Assembly: GCA_033980235.1 (NCBI GenBank)
Contig: CM067070.1
Location: 23,090,699 to 23,154,698 of the forward strand
Length of the DNA: 64,000 nucleotides
Direction: 5' to 3'
DNA from: Diadema setosum
Lineage: Eukaryota; Echinodermata; Echinoidea; Diadematoida; Diadematidae
Positions within the stretch are counted from its first letter, which is position 1, and each line of letters opens with the position of its first letter. A program made the translations under genes and the position numbers. Shown one piece after another: positions 1 to 13,700 of the stretch. The notes below the pieces were generated by a model. The model worked only from the letters and a program-made list of their open reading frames with translations. It ran no database searches and was not told where the DNA came from.

Positions 1-1162
1 TCCTCTCACCTCCCTGGTCATACTATGGATCTGACACAAACACATCCGTTTGCACTTTATTTTGTTTGCTTGTTGTTTGTTTTTTAGGTTTCATTGTCCT
101 GCTGTTCGAGAGAAAAACTAAGGTCTTGAATTACATAAGAACGTTGAGAGTATTCATTAGTTCTAAATTCATGCTGCCATGCATGGCATATGATTGCATA
201 ACCTTAGATTTTCCGGTAGTGTTTCCTTTTCGATGACTATACGAAATAGAGTGAAATAATAATGTTACTGAGTTGAACAATGTTGAATAGCAAGGTTGTC
301 CTGTGTCAACATTTGTTGTTTGTAGTATAGGTTGATATCAAAACAGTGGATCATTGCCATCGCACCTACGTCTTTTCGATCCCATGCGGGATGTTTCCAA
401 TATATTGTTACTAGAAAGAAAAGTTCAAAATACAGTACAACCACCGTTTGATTATATATTTGTTATGCGAAATTTTATTTATATTTTCATGACTTGTGAA
501 TAATATGTTCGATATTGTTAGACTTATTTTCTGTTATGTGCAAAGTGGAGAAAATAAAACTTACTGAAACTGAAACTAAAATTGAAACTGACTCGCATAT
601 GCTGACATACCTTCGTATATGCGCTTATGGGACTTCTGCCAAGGCACAATTTTCACCGCGTAAAAGAGGTAAGTACAGTGCACATACAAAATAGACAATC
701 TTTATTCAGTTCACCACGCTGAAAAAACAAACAAACAAATAAATTCAATCATTCACTTAATCACTGAAGACAAAAAAAACAAAACAACAACAACAACAAC
801 AACAAAAACGATTGGTATAAAGAATTAAAGGGAGAAAATATTCCAGTCAAAAAATCTACATGAGCCAGTTCTGGGTTCCACTTTGCACATAAGCAGAAAA
901 ATTAATGTAATTATACTTTGTACCATCAGGCCATGTTGGCTTTTCAGTTCACTGAGTTAAGCATCTATGGTGTTATACTTATTCAAGTAATCCTAATAAA
1001 TGGTGCTTGGCAACACATCCACCTAACATCAAAGGTGGTATTTGACTATATCAATAGCCAAAGAAGATTATACATACATTTAACGCAAATTAGTATGATA
1101 GACATGATAGAATGGAAGCGTAGCCTATAAGTGCTAAAATAATGACTGACTCTTCTAAGTCA
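1..1162. other. 5' flank, no gene seen
   Basis: AT-rich DNA without a convincing exon. The first 20 bases carry the CACCTCCCTGGT motif that recurs elsewhere in the window. At 551-592 an AATAAA is followed by several GAAACT-like repeats (LINE-tail style). Around 720-830 there are A-rich stretches with AAC and AAAC repeats. Confidence 0.5.
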
Positions 1163-1347
1163 CCTGGGCCCCGTTGCAAGAAAGTTGCAATCAATTGCAA
1201 ATAATTGCTAATTTTGAAACAACCATTCTGATTGGCTCAGGGTCTGCCCTATTAAGAAGACATGCATGCAACAATGATTTTGATTGGCCAGTGACAATCA
1301 GTGGCAAGTTGCGTTTAAACGCAAAGTTTCTAGCAACGGGGCCCTGG
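1163..1347. mobile_element. Short MITE with CTGGGCCCCGTTGC ends
   Basis: A 185-bp element. The left end CCTGGGCCCCGTTGC (1163-1177) is inverted at the right end as GCAACGGGGCCCTGG (1333-1347). Subterminal TTGCAATCAATTGCAA on the left is echoed by TTGCGTTTAAACGCAA on the right. No coding capacity, so a non-autonomous DNA transposon. Confidence 0.65.
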
Positions 1348-3999
1348 TCTTATAGCAAGCTTCACTGTTTGGACATGAATGATGAATTCAAGAATTTGTT
1401 AAACTGTTTTTGAACTGAAATTGTTAATAATGCGCTATGTCATTTTGAAAGCCAATGAAGTGACTAACCAAATGAGAAAAACAAAACAAAAAGAAAGATC
1501 ATCTTGTACCCATAGGCACACGCTCGAACTCCAAACTGGATGATCTCAATATTCATAAATGTGATTGCCGCCCTCTATAGAGCATTTTTAGTTTGAAATC
1601 GTGGCTCCGTAATTCTGAATGAGATACTTGTTAAAATTTTAGCCTTAAACTTTGAAGTATAACTCGACATGAATGTATTGGGTTTTCCTGACATATCAAT
1701 TCATTCGCCTTGACCCTGCGTCGCGTTGAGTTCTTTGTCCTGCCACCAAATTCATCGAGGAACAAGAGTTGCAACTCAAACTTTTATATAATCGTGGAAA
1801 AAAAAAAACAAAAGGGCTCACTTTGTGTCCAAAGACGCCTTGTGTACAAAACATGCATTAGCTATCTCAAAATGGCTGTCACCACAGCAACCAGGCATAA
1901 AAAAAAAACATGCCTGCTTGTAATAAATTGTAATAAAGAAACACTCCTGACTGTAAGTCATTATTTTTGCAGTTCATGTGTTCAAGAAAAATGGAGAAAG
2001 AGGTTTTTTAAAACAAAAGCAAAAAACAAAAAACAAACAAACAGGCAAACAACAAATTACATAAACTAGCTCATACAAACGGATCAAATCAGAACATACC
2101 AGGCATAACCAAATTAGAATTTGTCGAATTGAACATTGAACATTATCACGCTGACACTCATTTTTTATTCTCATTCATAAAAGCCATACCCTCACAATTA
2201 TTATTTCATAAGATTCTTCTGAAAGGCTTTCGCTATACACTTAATACTTACATTTTGGGCTGGAGGAGATAAGTTAAAGACCGACGTACATTCTTCTTTG
2301 AACAGTTGATGGATGGAAACAGAATGTGCTGACTGATTTCAACGAATTTTTCGCCCATAAATAAATTATTGAAACTGTAAACGGGCAACGCTATTTGGCG
2401 TAATCACGGCATTCAAGAGATCTTAGACAGCGCCACCTACTGGCAGCTGTTGCGAAGGGAGAAACTCGCCCCCGCAATGATTTGCGCGAATTGAGCGGTC
2501 CGTGTATAGAGTCACACAGGACATTGTGAATAAACATTTTCTTTAAAGGCACGTGGTAGGAAAAGTACATGATTGAGTAAAAATTTCCCAAATATATGAT
2601 ACAGTCATTAACTATTCAAAGTCTTTCATGTTCATATCCAGGTTAACTAACTTGTGTCATTTCAGTTCTGAAATATTCAAACCGTGCACCGGGTCCCTTA
2701 AAGTAAATAATGTGTATTCATCATTCATATTTTTTATTGTTGTTTTTTCGGAACATCTAACGTAAACTCTCCCATCCCATTATAACCTTTCATTAAGATG
2801 CTAGTGTTAAATTTGTGATTATTTTTCCCTGCACTATGTTATTACATTTGTACGACGAAGTGATTGAGCTAAAAAAAACAAACAAATCCGTTTCAAGGTG
2901 TGAGGCCATCATTACTTTTGAAACTCTCTTAATCCACACACGTACATGATTATGCCCTCATCCCCCGCGCTCTCTCGCGTGCACACACACATACACAATA
3001 GATTTTGAGTGCAAATCCTGTCTGGTACTTGACTCATTAACAAGATATACCATCCCTCTCATGACCAGGTATTGTGCAACAAATTAGATAATTCCTACAA
3101 TGTACCGATTCTATTATGGGGTAATGATGACAGTGTCAGGGCTTGTTTGAGCAATCTGGGAAAATTCGACCAATCTTATGATCACTATATCACCCGATTA
3201 TTACTATCTTACTCCTTTTTTGATATCGATCATTGTTATTCTAATGATAATGGACATTATCATTAGATGAGCATGATATCATGTATTATTTAATTTTGTT
3301 ATATTTGATGTGGTTTTTCTTTCATCGAGAAATATGACATTAAATCAAAAATTGAATTGAACTGAATTGAAATTATCATTTTACTATTGTTGATATCTGG
3401 GGACGATGTTATTATGTTCGGGATTTTTATCGAGTTAAACGATAAAGTTTAATTATATGGCGCAGATCTCCGGTTAAAAAGACAAACAAAACCGCAAGGG
3501 CGATATTATCTGATGCGGTTGGAACCGGGGGTGAACACGGTGAGCAACCGGTGTCCACAGATATTTGGGATGCATGCGGTTGTTCAGATCCAGTTTCCAT
3601 GGCGATCAAAGGGTATGACGTCACACTTTGTAGGGCCTACTGTTTTTAGTCTATATTATTGATATTATACACCTTAAACGATATACATCGAGAAAGATTG
3701 ATCTTTCGAGACAACGTAATTTGCAGTAATGTGAGGTAATTGTTTATTCAAAAGTTTCATATAAAATATTGTTGCAAGTTCGTCTCATCTACTAGAAATA
3801 ATGTCGAATTGTCGCTTTAAGAGAGTTTATTTCCAGTTCTTTTTTTAAACAAACATCATTACTCTGATGTAAATTCTTCTCATACATCCAGTCGAAGTAC
3901 AAGATCAATTTAATCTATGTTCTTGATTCAACGAATTATTGATCTTAAACATCGCTACGTTACAGATTGTGTTTTCAATACATTACTGAACGAGGAGTG
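1348..3999. other. 5' flank, no gene seen
   Basis: AT-rich sequence with poly-A/T runs and no exon I can support. A LINE-tail-like stretch (ATTGAATTGAACTGAATTG) lies at about 3351-3370. Confidence 0.45.
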
Positions 4000-4237
4000 G
4001 GGCACGTGTGTGAATTTTGAGCCAGCCCGAAAGTCTCAAATTGCGGGGATTTCCCCTAGAAACAGTGGATCACATGACCCTGATGACGTCAGGCTGTGTT
4101 GCAGCAGGCACGTGTCAATGCGCAGAGCGTGTTCAACTCCGCTCCAACTGCGCATAACAGCAAGCGAAAGCTGACTACTCCCAGCTGCAGTGAGTACGCT
4201 GAACTCTCTATCTACGGTGACGAGCTCGGCGATGGCT

Positions 4238-4275
<38 letters not shown>

Positions 4276-4667
4276 TCGTTTTTTTTTTTTGAGTATTTGA
4301 CTACACTCCGCTCATTCAAGTCGGCTGTACACGGAAACGATGCAGACACACACGGGGCTTGAAGATTGGATCTGAGGCCTCTGCGAGAGAGCAGACGATT
4401 CGTTTTCTCCACGGCGCGCCGCGCGAGCGAGCTAGCTCACACAAACAAGGAGCACAGCTGATTTCGTCGTTGTACAACAGAAGCCGCACACACACTCAGT
4501 CGGTGACAAAAGGCCATGCGCAGATAGCCAGGAGGTACATCTCGCATTGGAAAAATATGGACATCATGCTATTTTGAGCTGACGATCGTGCACAAGAACT
4601 TGCCATTTGCTCAGGACTGTAGATTAAATTTTACGGAATAATCGTCGGCTAGTCAATGTGGGTAAAA
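4000..4667 (+). promoter_or_regulatory. Putative promoter / 5' UTR region
   Basis: This stretch upstream of the start codon is richer in CpG than its surroundings (for example CGGCGCGCCGCGCGAGCGAG near 4415). Recognisable sites: a palindromic kappaB-like GGGGATTTCCCC at 4045-4056, a CRE-like TGACGTCA at 4084-4091, CACGTG E-boxes near 4014 and 4109, and TGCGCA NRF1-like half-sites at 4119, 4149 and 4517. A CA microsatellite sits at 4240-4274. No clear TATA box was found and the transcription start is unknown. Function is inferred from position and motif content only. Confidence 0.45.
4240..4274. repeat. (AC)n microsatellite
   Basis: About 17 uninterrupted CA dinucleotides in the putative promoter/5' UTR; likely length-polymorphic. 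Confidence 0.95.
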
Positions 4668-4734
4668 ATGGCGGAATATACAGCCAGCAAAACTTGCTTT
4701 GTCGCACGGACATACGTCATGGTATTGCTCGCAG
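4668..4734 (+). CDS. Exon 1: start codon and signal peptide
   Basis: This exon encodes the first 22 residues plus the first base of an Ala codon completed by exon 2. It ends at a strong GCAG|GTAAGG donor. The ATG at 4668 has a good Kozak context (A at -3, G at +4). An in-frame ATG at 4656 (weak context, T at -3) would add M-W-V-K, and an in-frame TAG at 4650-4652 closes the frame just upstream, so no longer N-terminus is possible on this exon. Joined to exon 2, residues 16-27 (Tyr-Val-Met-Val-Leu-Leu-Ala-Ala-Ser-Val-Met-Leu) form the hydrophobic core of a signal peptide, with likely cleavage between residues 23 and 32. The transcription start was not identified. Confidence 0.8.
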
Positions 4735-7700
4735 GTAAGGATGACGTCTTTGTTATTGTTATTTCCTGTAGACGGAATGGAAGATGCTGCGTTATATAGA
4801 CTCTCGCCCTTTGTTTACCTTGATCTCTGTAATTAAAATTTCCCCTCTGCAAATCCAGCACCGTTCCAGGTGTAACTGTAAAATGGCAATCGCCAGGAAA
4901 ATTGCTTGCGTCGCTTGATTGCCATCCATCTTTTTATCCATCTCTTCGTACTGTTGTCTCCACAATGTAATTATTACATCCATTGTGACGCAGGGGAGGA
5001 GAACCCCTTTGTGTGTGCAGGTCCTTCTAAACGGCATTATTTGTACCGTTAGACAGAAGTAGAAGTGGTTTATCATTATGTGGACAAAGAAGGGGGACGA
5101 TTTTGGTCAGCAGACAGTTTATTGTGTGTGTGTGTGTGTGTTTACCCATAATGACCATCTTTTACAAAGGGTGCATTAATTAAGGTTACTGCATGACATG
5201 GTGCACGTTGTGTGTGCGCATGTGTGTATCGAGCAAACTGTGAAACACAATACATAGCTCACATGCCACCATTGGCCATGGATCGCAAGGACTTTAATTA
5301 CCCTGTAAACGTGTATAACACGCTCCTCTAACTCGGTTGATTTATGGCACATGTTAATTTATGTCCGGATCACAAGACTTCCACCACCAAAAACCAAAAA
5401 AAAAAAAAAAAAAAAAAAAATGTTACGTGGTTCGAGGTGGATAGACCATTGTTTCATAATCTGCCAACACTGCACCACCAAAGAGCATATTGCACAGAGC
5501 TAGTGCTTTTTATAGTAAATTATATTCTATAATAATATACGCACAGCCGGCGTGTGCACAATACACAGTTCGCCAAACAAGGCGAAAGCACAGATACTGT
5601 ACACGATGAGTGTCGTTTTACAGAGCAGCCACTGAATTCGACCAAAAGTGAAATCCAGAGTTGTTTGTCTATCTGCCAAGGAGTTATTGTAACTTCTTGG
5701 TCTGTATTTAGACTCTGTCTGCGTGTTTTGTAGCTTCATGGTTTGAGCATGGAGCTACTAACACTGTTAGTAGCTCCATGGTTTGAGCATGTGCTGTGTG
5801 CATTCGTATGACTGTGTTTTTATGTGTATCCCGGGATGTGTATGATTTCACAATATTGCTTGGATCGTTAATTCCATAATGAAATACTCCATTGGTTCTT
5901 TCCCCTCAGAGGGGCACATGCAAATGTTTTAATATCAACGCAACAACATTGTGCTGTAATTGCATTGTCTTGTAGGCTGCATGATGAAGATGTAGCTCAT
6001 TGACGTTTTACCCGGCATTGTTAGAACGAAGACGATAATATGATTAGTGCCTCGTCGACAATAGCCTCAATTCGCCGGTATGATTATTGTGCTGAATGAC
6101 CCTGATTAGCTGTGGTATAGCCGGAAGGGTAATTGCCAATGCACAATTCAGCAAATACACGTAGTCATGACACATATCATAACAAAGTATTGTTGCGCTT
6201 TTTTCTTTTCTTTTCTTTTTTGTGAACCACTCCAATTGTGTCAGCTATACTGGCCCGCGGCGAAATGGCATAATATTGCTTAATCTCACTATACACAGCA
6301 GCTTTCTATGTCTACATTATTTCATTAGGGCATCAAAATCACAAAGGGGGATTCCCCCAACCAGGAGTAGTGCATTGTGGGATTGTTGTAGGTGCTGAAA
6401 CAAGACTACAGGATGAGGAATGACTTGGCGCGATACTGTATCTGTACAGACATCCTGAGTTGTGGACTGTCAGAAGTGTTGATATCTTTGCTTCTGAATG
6501 AACATTTTTGGTCATCTCGTTCCTTCTAAGATACAGTGGGCGTTAGGGGGATTTTCTTTTTCAGCAATGCTTCCACATTGTGTGCAAGGTCATTCTTATT
6601 TTATAGTGGGCCTACGCCCATGTTTTTACGTCACAAAATATTAAAATACCATATTATGGTGTTTCTTGGAAAGTATGGTTTCCCACCCGTTTCCGTGTAA
6701 GTAAGAAAGGGAATGTCGATCCTTGTAGCTGTCCAATTTATATAGCGCTTGACCTAAATAGTAGGGCCTAAAGTGTACGTTTTTCCTTAGATTGGAATCC
6801 TGCGCGACATGAACACTAGCCAGTCTAGCTGAATTGAAGTTATACTAATATACAGACTACCCATTGTGATACATGTAGTGCATTGCACTGTCACTCTGTC
6901 GAAAAGAGGTTACATTATTGTGATCATAAACGCCTTTCTGCTTGGTTGTGCGTGTAACGCGTACATCCGCATGTTGTATACACAAAACATTCTCTTGAGT
7001 GTCATCGAAAAAGTGAAAGTGTTGGATGGCAGCCGGCCCCTTGTGGTTGGCACTACACTGTCTGTGGCAAAAGCATGTCTGTAAATAAAGTCTAATGTAC
7101 TGCTGTTGTGCATCATTCTAGTTTACCATTGCAATATCTGTACATGTATCTGCATGTTATGATAAATATGATCTACCAATTATACGCCTATGACAGTCAT
7201 GACTATGGGAATAAAGGGTCGGCAAAGGACTGCATGTGCTGTTATTTATTAAAGAGCTATTTTATTATACATGTACACTTATTTATACCAGTGGGTATAC
7301 GCGTGTAATGTTTTCATGGACTTCCCGTCCATGATGTTTCGATGCACGACCGCACGTTGGATGTACGATACCATGTCGCTGTCTGCGTAGAGAATAATTA
7401 ATATACGTCTGTTATATGACCTTCCTAAGAGCCAGCACGTGCTTTGGATACTGACCTGGGAGTTCAGTCAAGATGGGGCCTATGTTATTGTTCTGAATAA
7501 AATCGAAAGTAGTGTATCGTGTACAATGCGACGATGCGACTAGCACGCATCGGCATGATAATGTTAGATGGTGACCGGTCTAATGTTACGATTATACGTC
7601 AGTCTTCCTATGTCGGAAATGAAATAAAATGAAATGAATCCTTTAGCCGATCATTTCAGATTCCTTTACTTACTCATATTGACTTTATGTGTGTCTAATA

Positions 7701-10700
7701 AAAGTTTTCGATCAGTATTGTGACTTTATGATAAAGGATAAGGAAAACATATCAACATAGTACGCTACGCATAAAATTTCAACTGTAGTTGTCAGACGAT
7801 TATGTACAGCCTATGTACCTCGTGTATGACTGTGGCCAGCCAAGTGAACCTACTTTTATTCTCGTAGCTAGAGCAGTGTCAACAGTTTGGCATTGTGTGA
7901 CGAAAATAGATTGATCTGTATGTGTGTGTGGGGGGGGGGGGGGAGGGGTGGAAGAGTTGCTCTTTACACAAATTTCGACACGAAATGAAATAACTGTGTA
8001 GAAATGTCGTCCATAATAGAAGCAGCCAACCATGCGGTTCACGTTTGTCTGTTTGAGCCTTGACTAAACACCATGCATTTGAACCCAGTGACTAATCGAT
8101 TACTGTAGTTCTCCTCCTTTTTTTTTTTTTTCATTTCTTTTTTTTTAGCTTCCAAACCCCGTGTGGTGTGCACTGAAGCAGTGTATATTATCGAGTTTGC
8201 GTTAATTGGTGCGAAGACTTCACCCAACATCTTTTCTGTTTTGTTTTCTTTTGTTTCCTTTTCTCATGCCAGAGTGAATTGTGAAATACAATTTGCATAC
8301 AATACTTCCACGGCCACACACACACACACACACACACCCACACACAAACACACACACTCACACACACAGTAATTGTGTTTGTGCGTTCTCTCTTTATTTC
8401 GTCAAAAAGGAAGCCTTAATAATTATGAAGCTCATCATCTCGGATATTGTTGTTATTCCGCGGCATAATCTCGACCTCAATGGCAAAGGATGTTTGGTAA
8501 CAAGACCGGACTTGCTTCAAAGACGTACACAAAGACCAGGTGAAACCGCTGACCTGTAATTTTTATTTCCTGGACGACGCAAATAATGCGAAATCTTGAA
8601 AAAGTCGGTCGAAAGTCGATCATTTTCATCTACAGTATCGTGATCCCACCATAGTATCTCCCCCCCCCCAAAAAAAAAAAAATAAGAATGATAATTCTTA
8701 TATGTTTTATTCTTATCTCGAGATATACGTCATGTAATGGGGCCCATATACGTTCAATTTCAAACGCCACATTGTAGGCCTTTTTTTTTTTGTATATAGG
8801 TCGGATTCATTAACGAACATTTATTTTGTTTATCTGAATGTAGCGGAATCCTATTGTGCGATTTAAGTGTTTAGTCTTTGCTCTTTGAGTGCCCAGCAGT
8901 TTGCCTATTTATGCTGGTAATATTATATCGCCATTTCAGTGGAAAGACACAAATCGATATCATTGAATTACACACGTCAATAATTTCACCTCAAGAGGCT
9001 GGTTCTGTTACCTTCAAGTTAGCCAGAAATCTCTTAAATAAGACAACGTCAAGAAAACGTTCCTTTGACTAACGGAGATATTTTTTTTTTTAAGAATCAG
9101 TAAAAGATAGAAAATACAAAAATCCTACGACCACTTTATCACCGCACGCTGTCTCCTCCCGTTGCACGACTGCTCACAACATCCATGACATTCATCTTGG
9201 TTACGCCATTGTGACGTCATGGATAATGGGTCAGATCATGTAATGTCGCGATGCAGGCCTAATCCTTGGGCGAGCTGTCTGCATGTTCCCCTTTGGAATA
9301 TAGACAGACTTATACTGTAGTAGCTAGGATATACGAGTGATATTCCGTGCAGGTGCAAAATATATCAGGGTCTGATTTTAACTACGTCATCAGTCACATG
9401 ATCAAAATAGCATTCAGCTATCATACACACGGTCACTAGATACTATACTATAGTACTATATAGGAAGTCTATGTTGGATGATGACTCACTCACATTCAAA
9501 TCGTCACGTGCAGCGTTGTTTTTATGTTTTGTCAAGGAATGCGATGGAAATGACTCTTAAAGTGTAAACATCTCTGCCTTGTCCGTGCGTTTGTTTGTTT
9601 GTTTTTGTGTGTGTGATAAGTCCATTTTATTTTTTGTATAGTCTGTCACCTTCGTCTGAGGGACGCTCTGAGGAGCTCTCCAAGAAGTCGAGATGGAGTC
9701 ATTCTTAGGTTTGGCCTCTGATATTTGAATCGTCAGAGGCAAGTATTGTCATTGCAGGTGGAATATTATTGCAAACCATTACCATCACGTAATTCCGAAG
9801 AGTACTATGTCTTACCATGGAGATGTAAGTAGCTCCATGGTCTTACGATAGACCCATTAGAGGGGCACCTTACACAATTGTCGAGTGTACGCATCTTCAT
9901 GGACTGTAATAGGAGGAAGAGGGGTAAGGATAATTAGGAGTGTAGGTCCTAAGGTGGAGAAAGAGGAAGGAGAGGAAGAGGAGGGAGAACAGGAGCATGA
10001 GCCCGGGAGAGAAAGTGGAGGAGGAGAATGAAGAGGAGGAGGAGGAGGAGGAGGAACGAGCTAGGGGAGGAGGAAGTGGTGGAGGAGGAGGAAGAGGTCA
10101 TAGGGGAGGAGGATGAGAAAGAGGAAGAGGTAGAAGGGATAGAAGAAGAAGAAGAAGAAGAAGAAGAAGAAGAAGAAGAAGAAGAAGAAGAAGAAGAAAA
10201 GGAAAAGAAGAAGAAAAAGGAGAAGAAGAAGAAGAAGAACGAGAGGGGGAGGAGGAGCAGGAGGAAGAGGAGCAGGAGGGAAGAAGGATGAGGGAAAGGA
10301 GGAAGAAGAGAATGGGGAAAGCAGGTGCGAGGAGAGGAATGAGGAGAGCGAGGATGATGAGAAAGAGGGGAATAAAATAGGAGGAGAATTAGAAATAGGA
10401 GGAGGAGGAGGGCGATCGAGGAGTGGAAAGCAGATGGGAGGAGGAGGAGGAATGGAATGAGGAGGAGGAGGAGGTGGAGGAAAGCAGATGGGGGAGGAGG
10501 AGGAAGGGAATGATGATGGTGATGATGACGATGTTGATGATGAGCAGGAGGAGGAGGAGGAAAAGAAGGAGGAATAGGAGGAGGAGGTGGGGTAGGAGGA
10601 GATGGAAGATACAAGTAAATGTGTTCAGAAATGCCAGGATGTGACAGAAATGCAGCATAATGTAAGCAGACTCTTTTCCAATAATATTCGCACTAACAGA

Positions 10701-13700
10701 GTAATGTGGAGCCCATTTGTGGGAGTTCCGTTTTGTGATCAATCAGTTAAGTTACGATTATATTCATTGTCAGAGTATAAAGATGCCTGTCTGTCACATT
10801 ATGAAAGGCTGTTTGCATTCATTTTATACATGCCGTGTCCAGCTTAATGCGGACTCATATTTGCTGGTACTTGCTAACAATAAGAATAATTTATACCCGT
10901 GATTCAATGATTATGATGCTGGTATTGAAATTAGACTACCCTTCCAGTCGTTTTTTTTTTTTTTTTTTACATTTAGGTTTAAAGGGAAGATAAACCCCAG
11001 GAACAATGTGGATTGAGTGAAAGCAGCAACATTAGTAGCACACATCAGTGAAAGTTTGAAGAAAATCGGACAATCGATGCAAAAGTTATGAATTTTTAAA
11101 GTTTTGGTGTTGGAACCGCTGGATGAGGAGACTACTAGAGGTTATGACGTATCAGTGGACAACAATACCAAGAAAATATAAAGAAAATACTAAAAAAATC
11201 CATTTTTCATGAAAATTACAAATTCCATCAACTTGATATTGACATAATGTTAAGGGTAGCAATTATTCCCCCTGCTTTCTGAAAGCGGTTGGTCCACTGC
11301 TCTTTCATGATTCTAGAAAAGTGAATTTTTGTTGAATTTCCTTTATATTTTCTTTGTATTGTTGTCCACTCATACGTCATATCCTCTAGTAGTCTCCTCA
11401 TCCAGCGGTTCCAACACCAAAACTTTAAAAATTCATAACTTTTGCATCGATTGTCCGATTTTCCTCAAACTTTCACTGATGTGTTCTACTAATGTTGCTG
11501 CTTTCACTCAATCCACATTGCTCTTTGGGTTTACCTTCCCTTTAATAATATACAGTGTACTGCAACTCGATTTTTGCAGTGACACTGACGTGAATCCATA
11601 TCAAGACGCACACAGCAGAAGGACACATCATAATAATAATAGGCTTTCCTGGTTCAAGGATCAAAAGTTTGAATTTTTTTTGTAACACCTAGTAGCAGTG
11701 AAAATCTGGCTGTTTATATAGCGCATGCAAGGTCATGAACAGGTAATGTAGGCCTAATCAGGGAGGTGTCTCACCTCCCTGGCCTAATATAACGGTTAGA
11801 CAGGAGTGACCGTGAACAGTGATTTCCTTTTTCAGATTGACACAGAGATATTTACATTTGTCACAGACAAAACCCCAAAACATTTCAGCATTTATCGAAA
11901 TCTGTTTCTCTTTTTATCCCTTCGTTCCGGTCCCATACTACGTCTTGAAATTATTACATTAGTTACCTATCAAAAATATATCAATGAAAAGAAGGGTTTG
12001 CAGTATTCATTTCCATTAATTTTGTCTCTGCCTTGATTTACCGTAATTGTCTCAATTATATGCCGGTCGGGTAATCATGCACAATAATATTCCAGGATTT
12101 GGGGTATATAGCCATCACCTACTCAGATGAAGTTGTGGAGCAATTAAAGCGACAGTTATAATTATATGATTATGAAAAGAAAAGGATCTGGATAATGCCG
12201 GGGGGGGGGGGGTAATTAAACAATGATTTACAATTGACTATCTTCACATTCTAATAGTTATATTGGTTTTGCAAATGTCATTGAACTTGAACTTACAGGC
12301 GTAATCGTTTCCGCATATCAAAAAAAAAAAAAAAAAATAAAAAAAAGGTTTAATCCAGAATTAGAGAGCTGCTGTTTTATAATTGTCAGCTATGGAGAGC
12401 GCAATGTTGGATGTGAGGACGGGGGAACTATAGAGTCTTCTTTCCATTGTACCTAACTGTGTTGATAAGTGTCAAGCATGACTGAGCTTATAAAGCTTTT
12501 AAGACACAGACAATGACAAATTGCACTTTTTTCCAGGTCTCACTGGCTGCAGGCTTATGTTTAGGGTTTTTCTCTAGCTTCTTACCTTTTATGGGCCCAT
12601 AACCTTCCACACGGCCACCTGTCGGATAACCTGGTCACTCCCATACAAAGGCCAACACACAGTCCATATTTTTCTGTTCCATATTCAAGACATGATCTGT
12701 CACTTCGAGCTATATATGTGTTGAATATGAAGTGAGAGGAGTTGACTGCGTGGAATTAACTTTGAATGACGTCATTATCCGACAGGTGGCCTTGATCAAT
12801 TAGGATATGGTCCATCAAAGGTAAGCGGAAACCTAACACAAACATCGACAAACTCGCACTCGTGCAGGCTGATAGTCTGGTTATTCATTCATGTCAATGA
12901 GACATTCAATGCTCCTTCATGATAATGATAATGCTCGAACTTGAAAAAAAAATGCAACTTGCAATATTGTTGTCTTTAAAGTTATCATGCTCAGCTACGG
13001 TTGACATTTATCAACACAATTAGGTACCAATGGAAAGAAGAAGAGTTCTCCCTTCCGCAAAACCAACATTGAGCTCTCGATAGTTGACAATAAATGAAAC
13101 AGTAGCCCTTTAAAGTTTATTTACCCTTTTTTATATACGCACGGTATACTTAATAATTATCATGGGCAGACCCTCCTTATAACTATCAAGAACGTGGACA
13201 GAAGACACAAAATCTGATCGTGCAAAAAGCACATCTGTAAAGCTCAACAAGAACCTCACGGGTAGACGGGTGGTATTTTGTTGATGATGCTGTTGTTGCT
13301 TTTGAATTTTTCAGACTTTATACTTTTTAATGTTGTATAAGCAACCACACTTACTTTTGCTTTCGAAGTGTCCGTTCGCCACCTTCTGTAGCGAAAGAGG
13401 AAGGCGATGTAAATTCAGGAAAATTCAAGCTCCTTTGAAGCTCAGCATAAATTTGAGACGAAGTTGGCTCAAGATGTACATGTGGAAGCCCATGAGCTCG
13501 ACACTAAGCAAAAAAGCCCCGTGCTGTACTGTCGAATTCGTGGGCTGTTTATAGTGTCGAACTCATGGACCTTATTTGCAGTTATAGTGTCGAACTCATA
13601 GGCTGTGTGACTCGTGGGCTGTATAATGACACATTGTTCATTGTTGCCCCTCATAGTATACTAAAAACACGATAAGTTCTGAGAAAGAAAATGATAGGTT

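Noticed and set aside
9949..10614. Long open frames on both strands (poly-Ser/Leu and poly-Glu/Arg)
   Set aside because: They are translations of the GGA/GAA purine tract and show no domain or codon structure.
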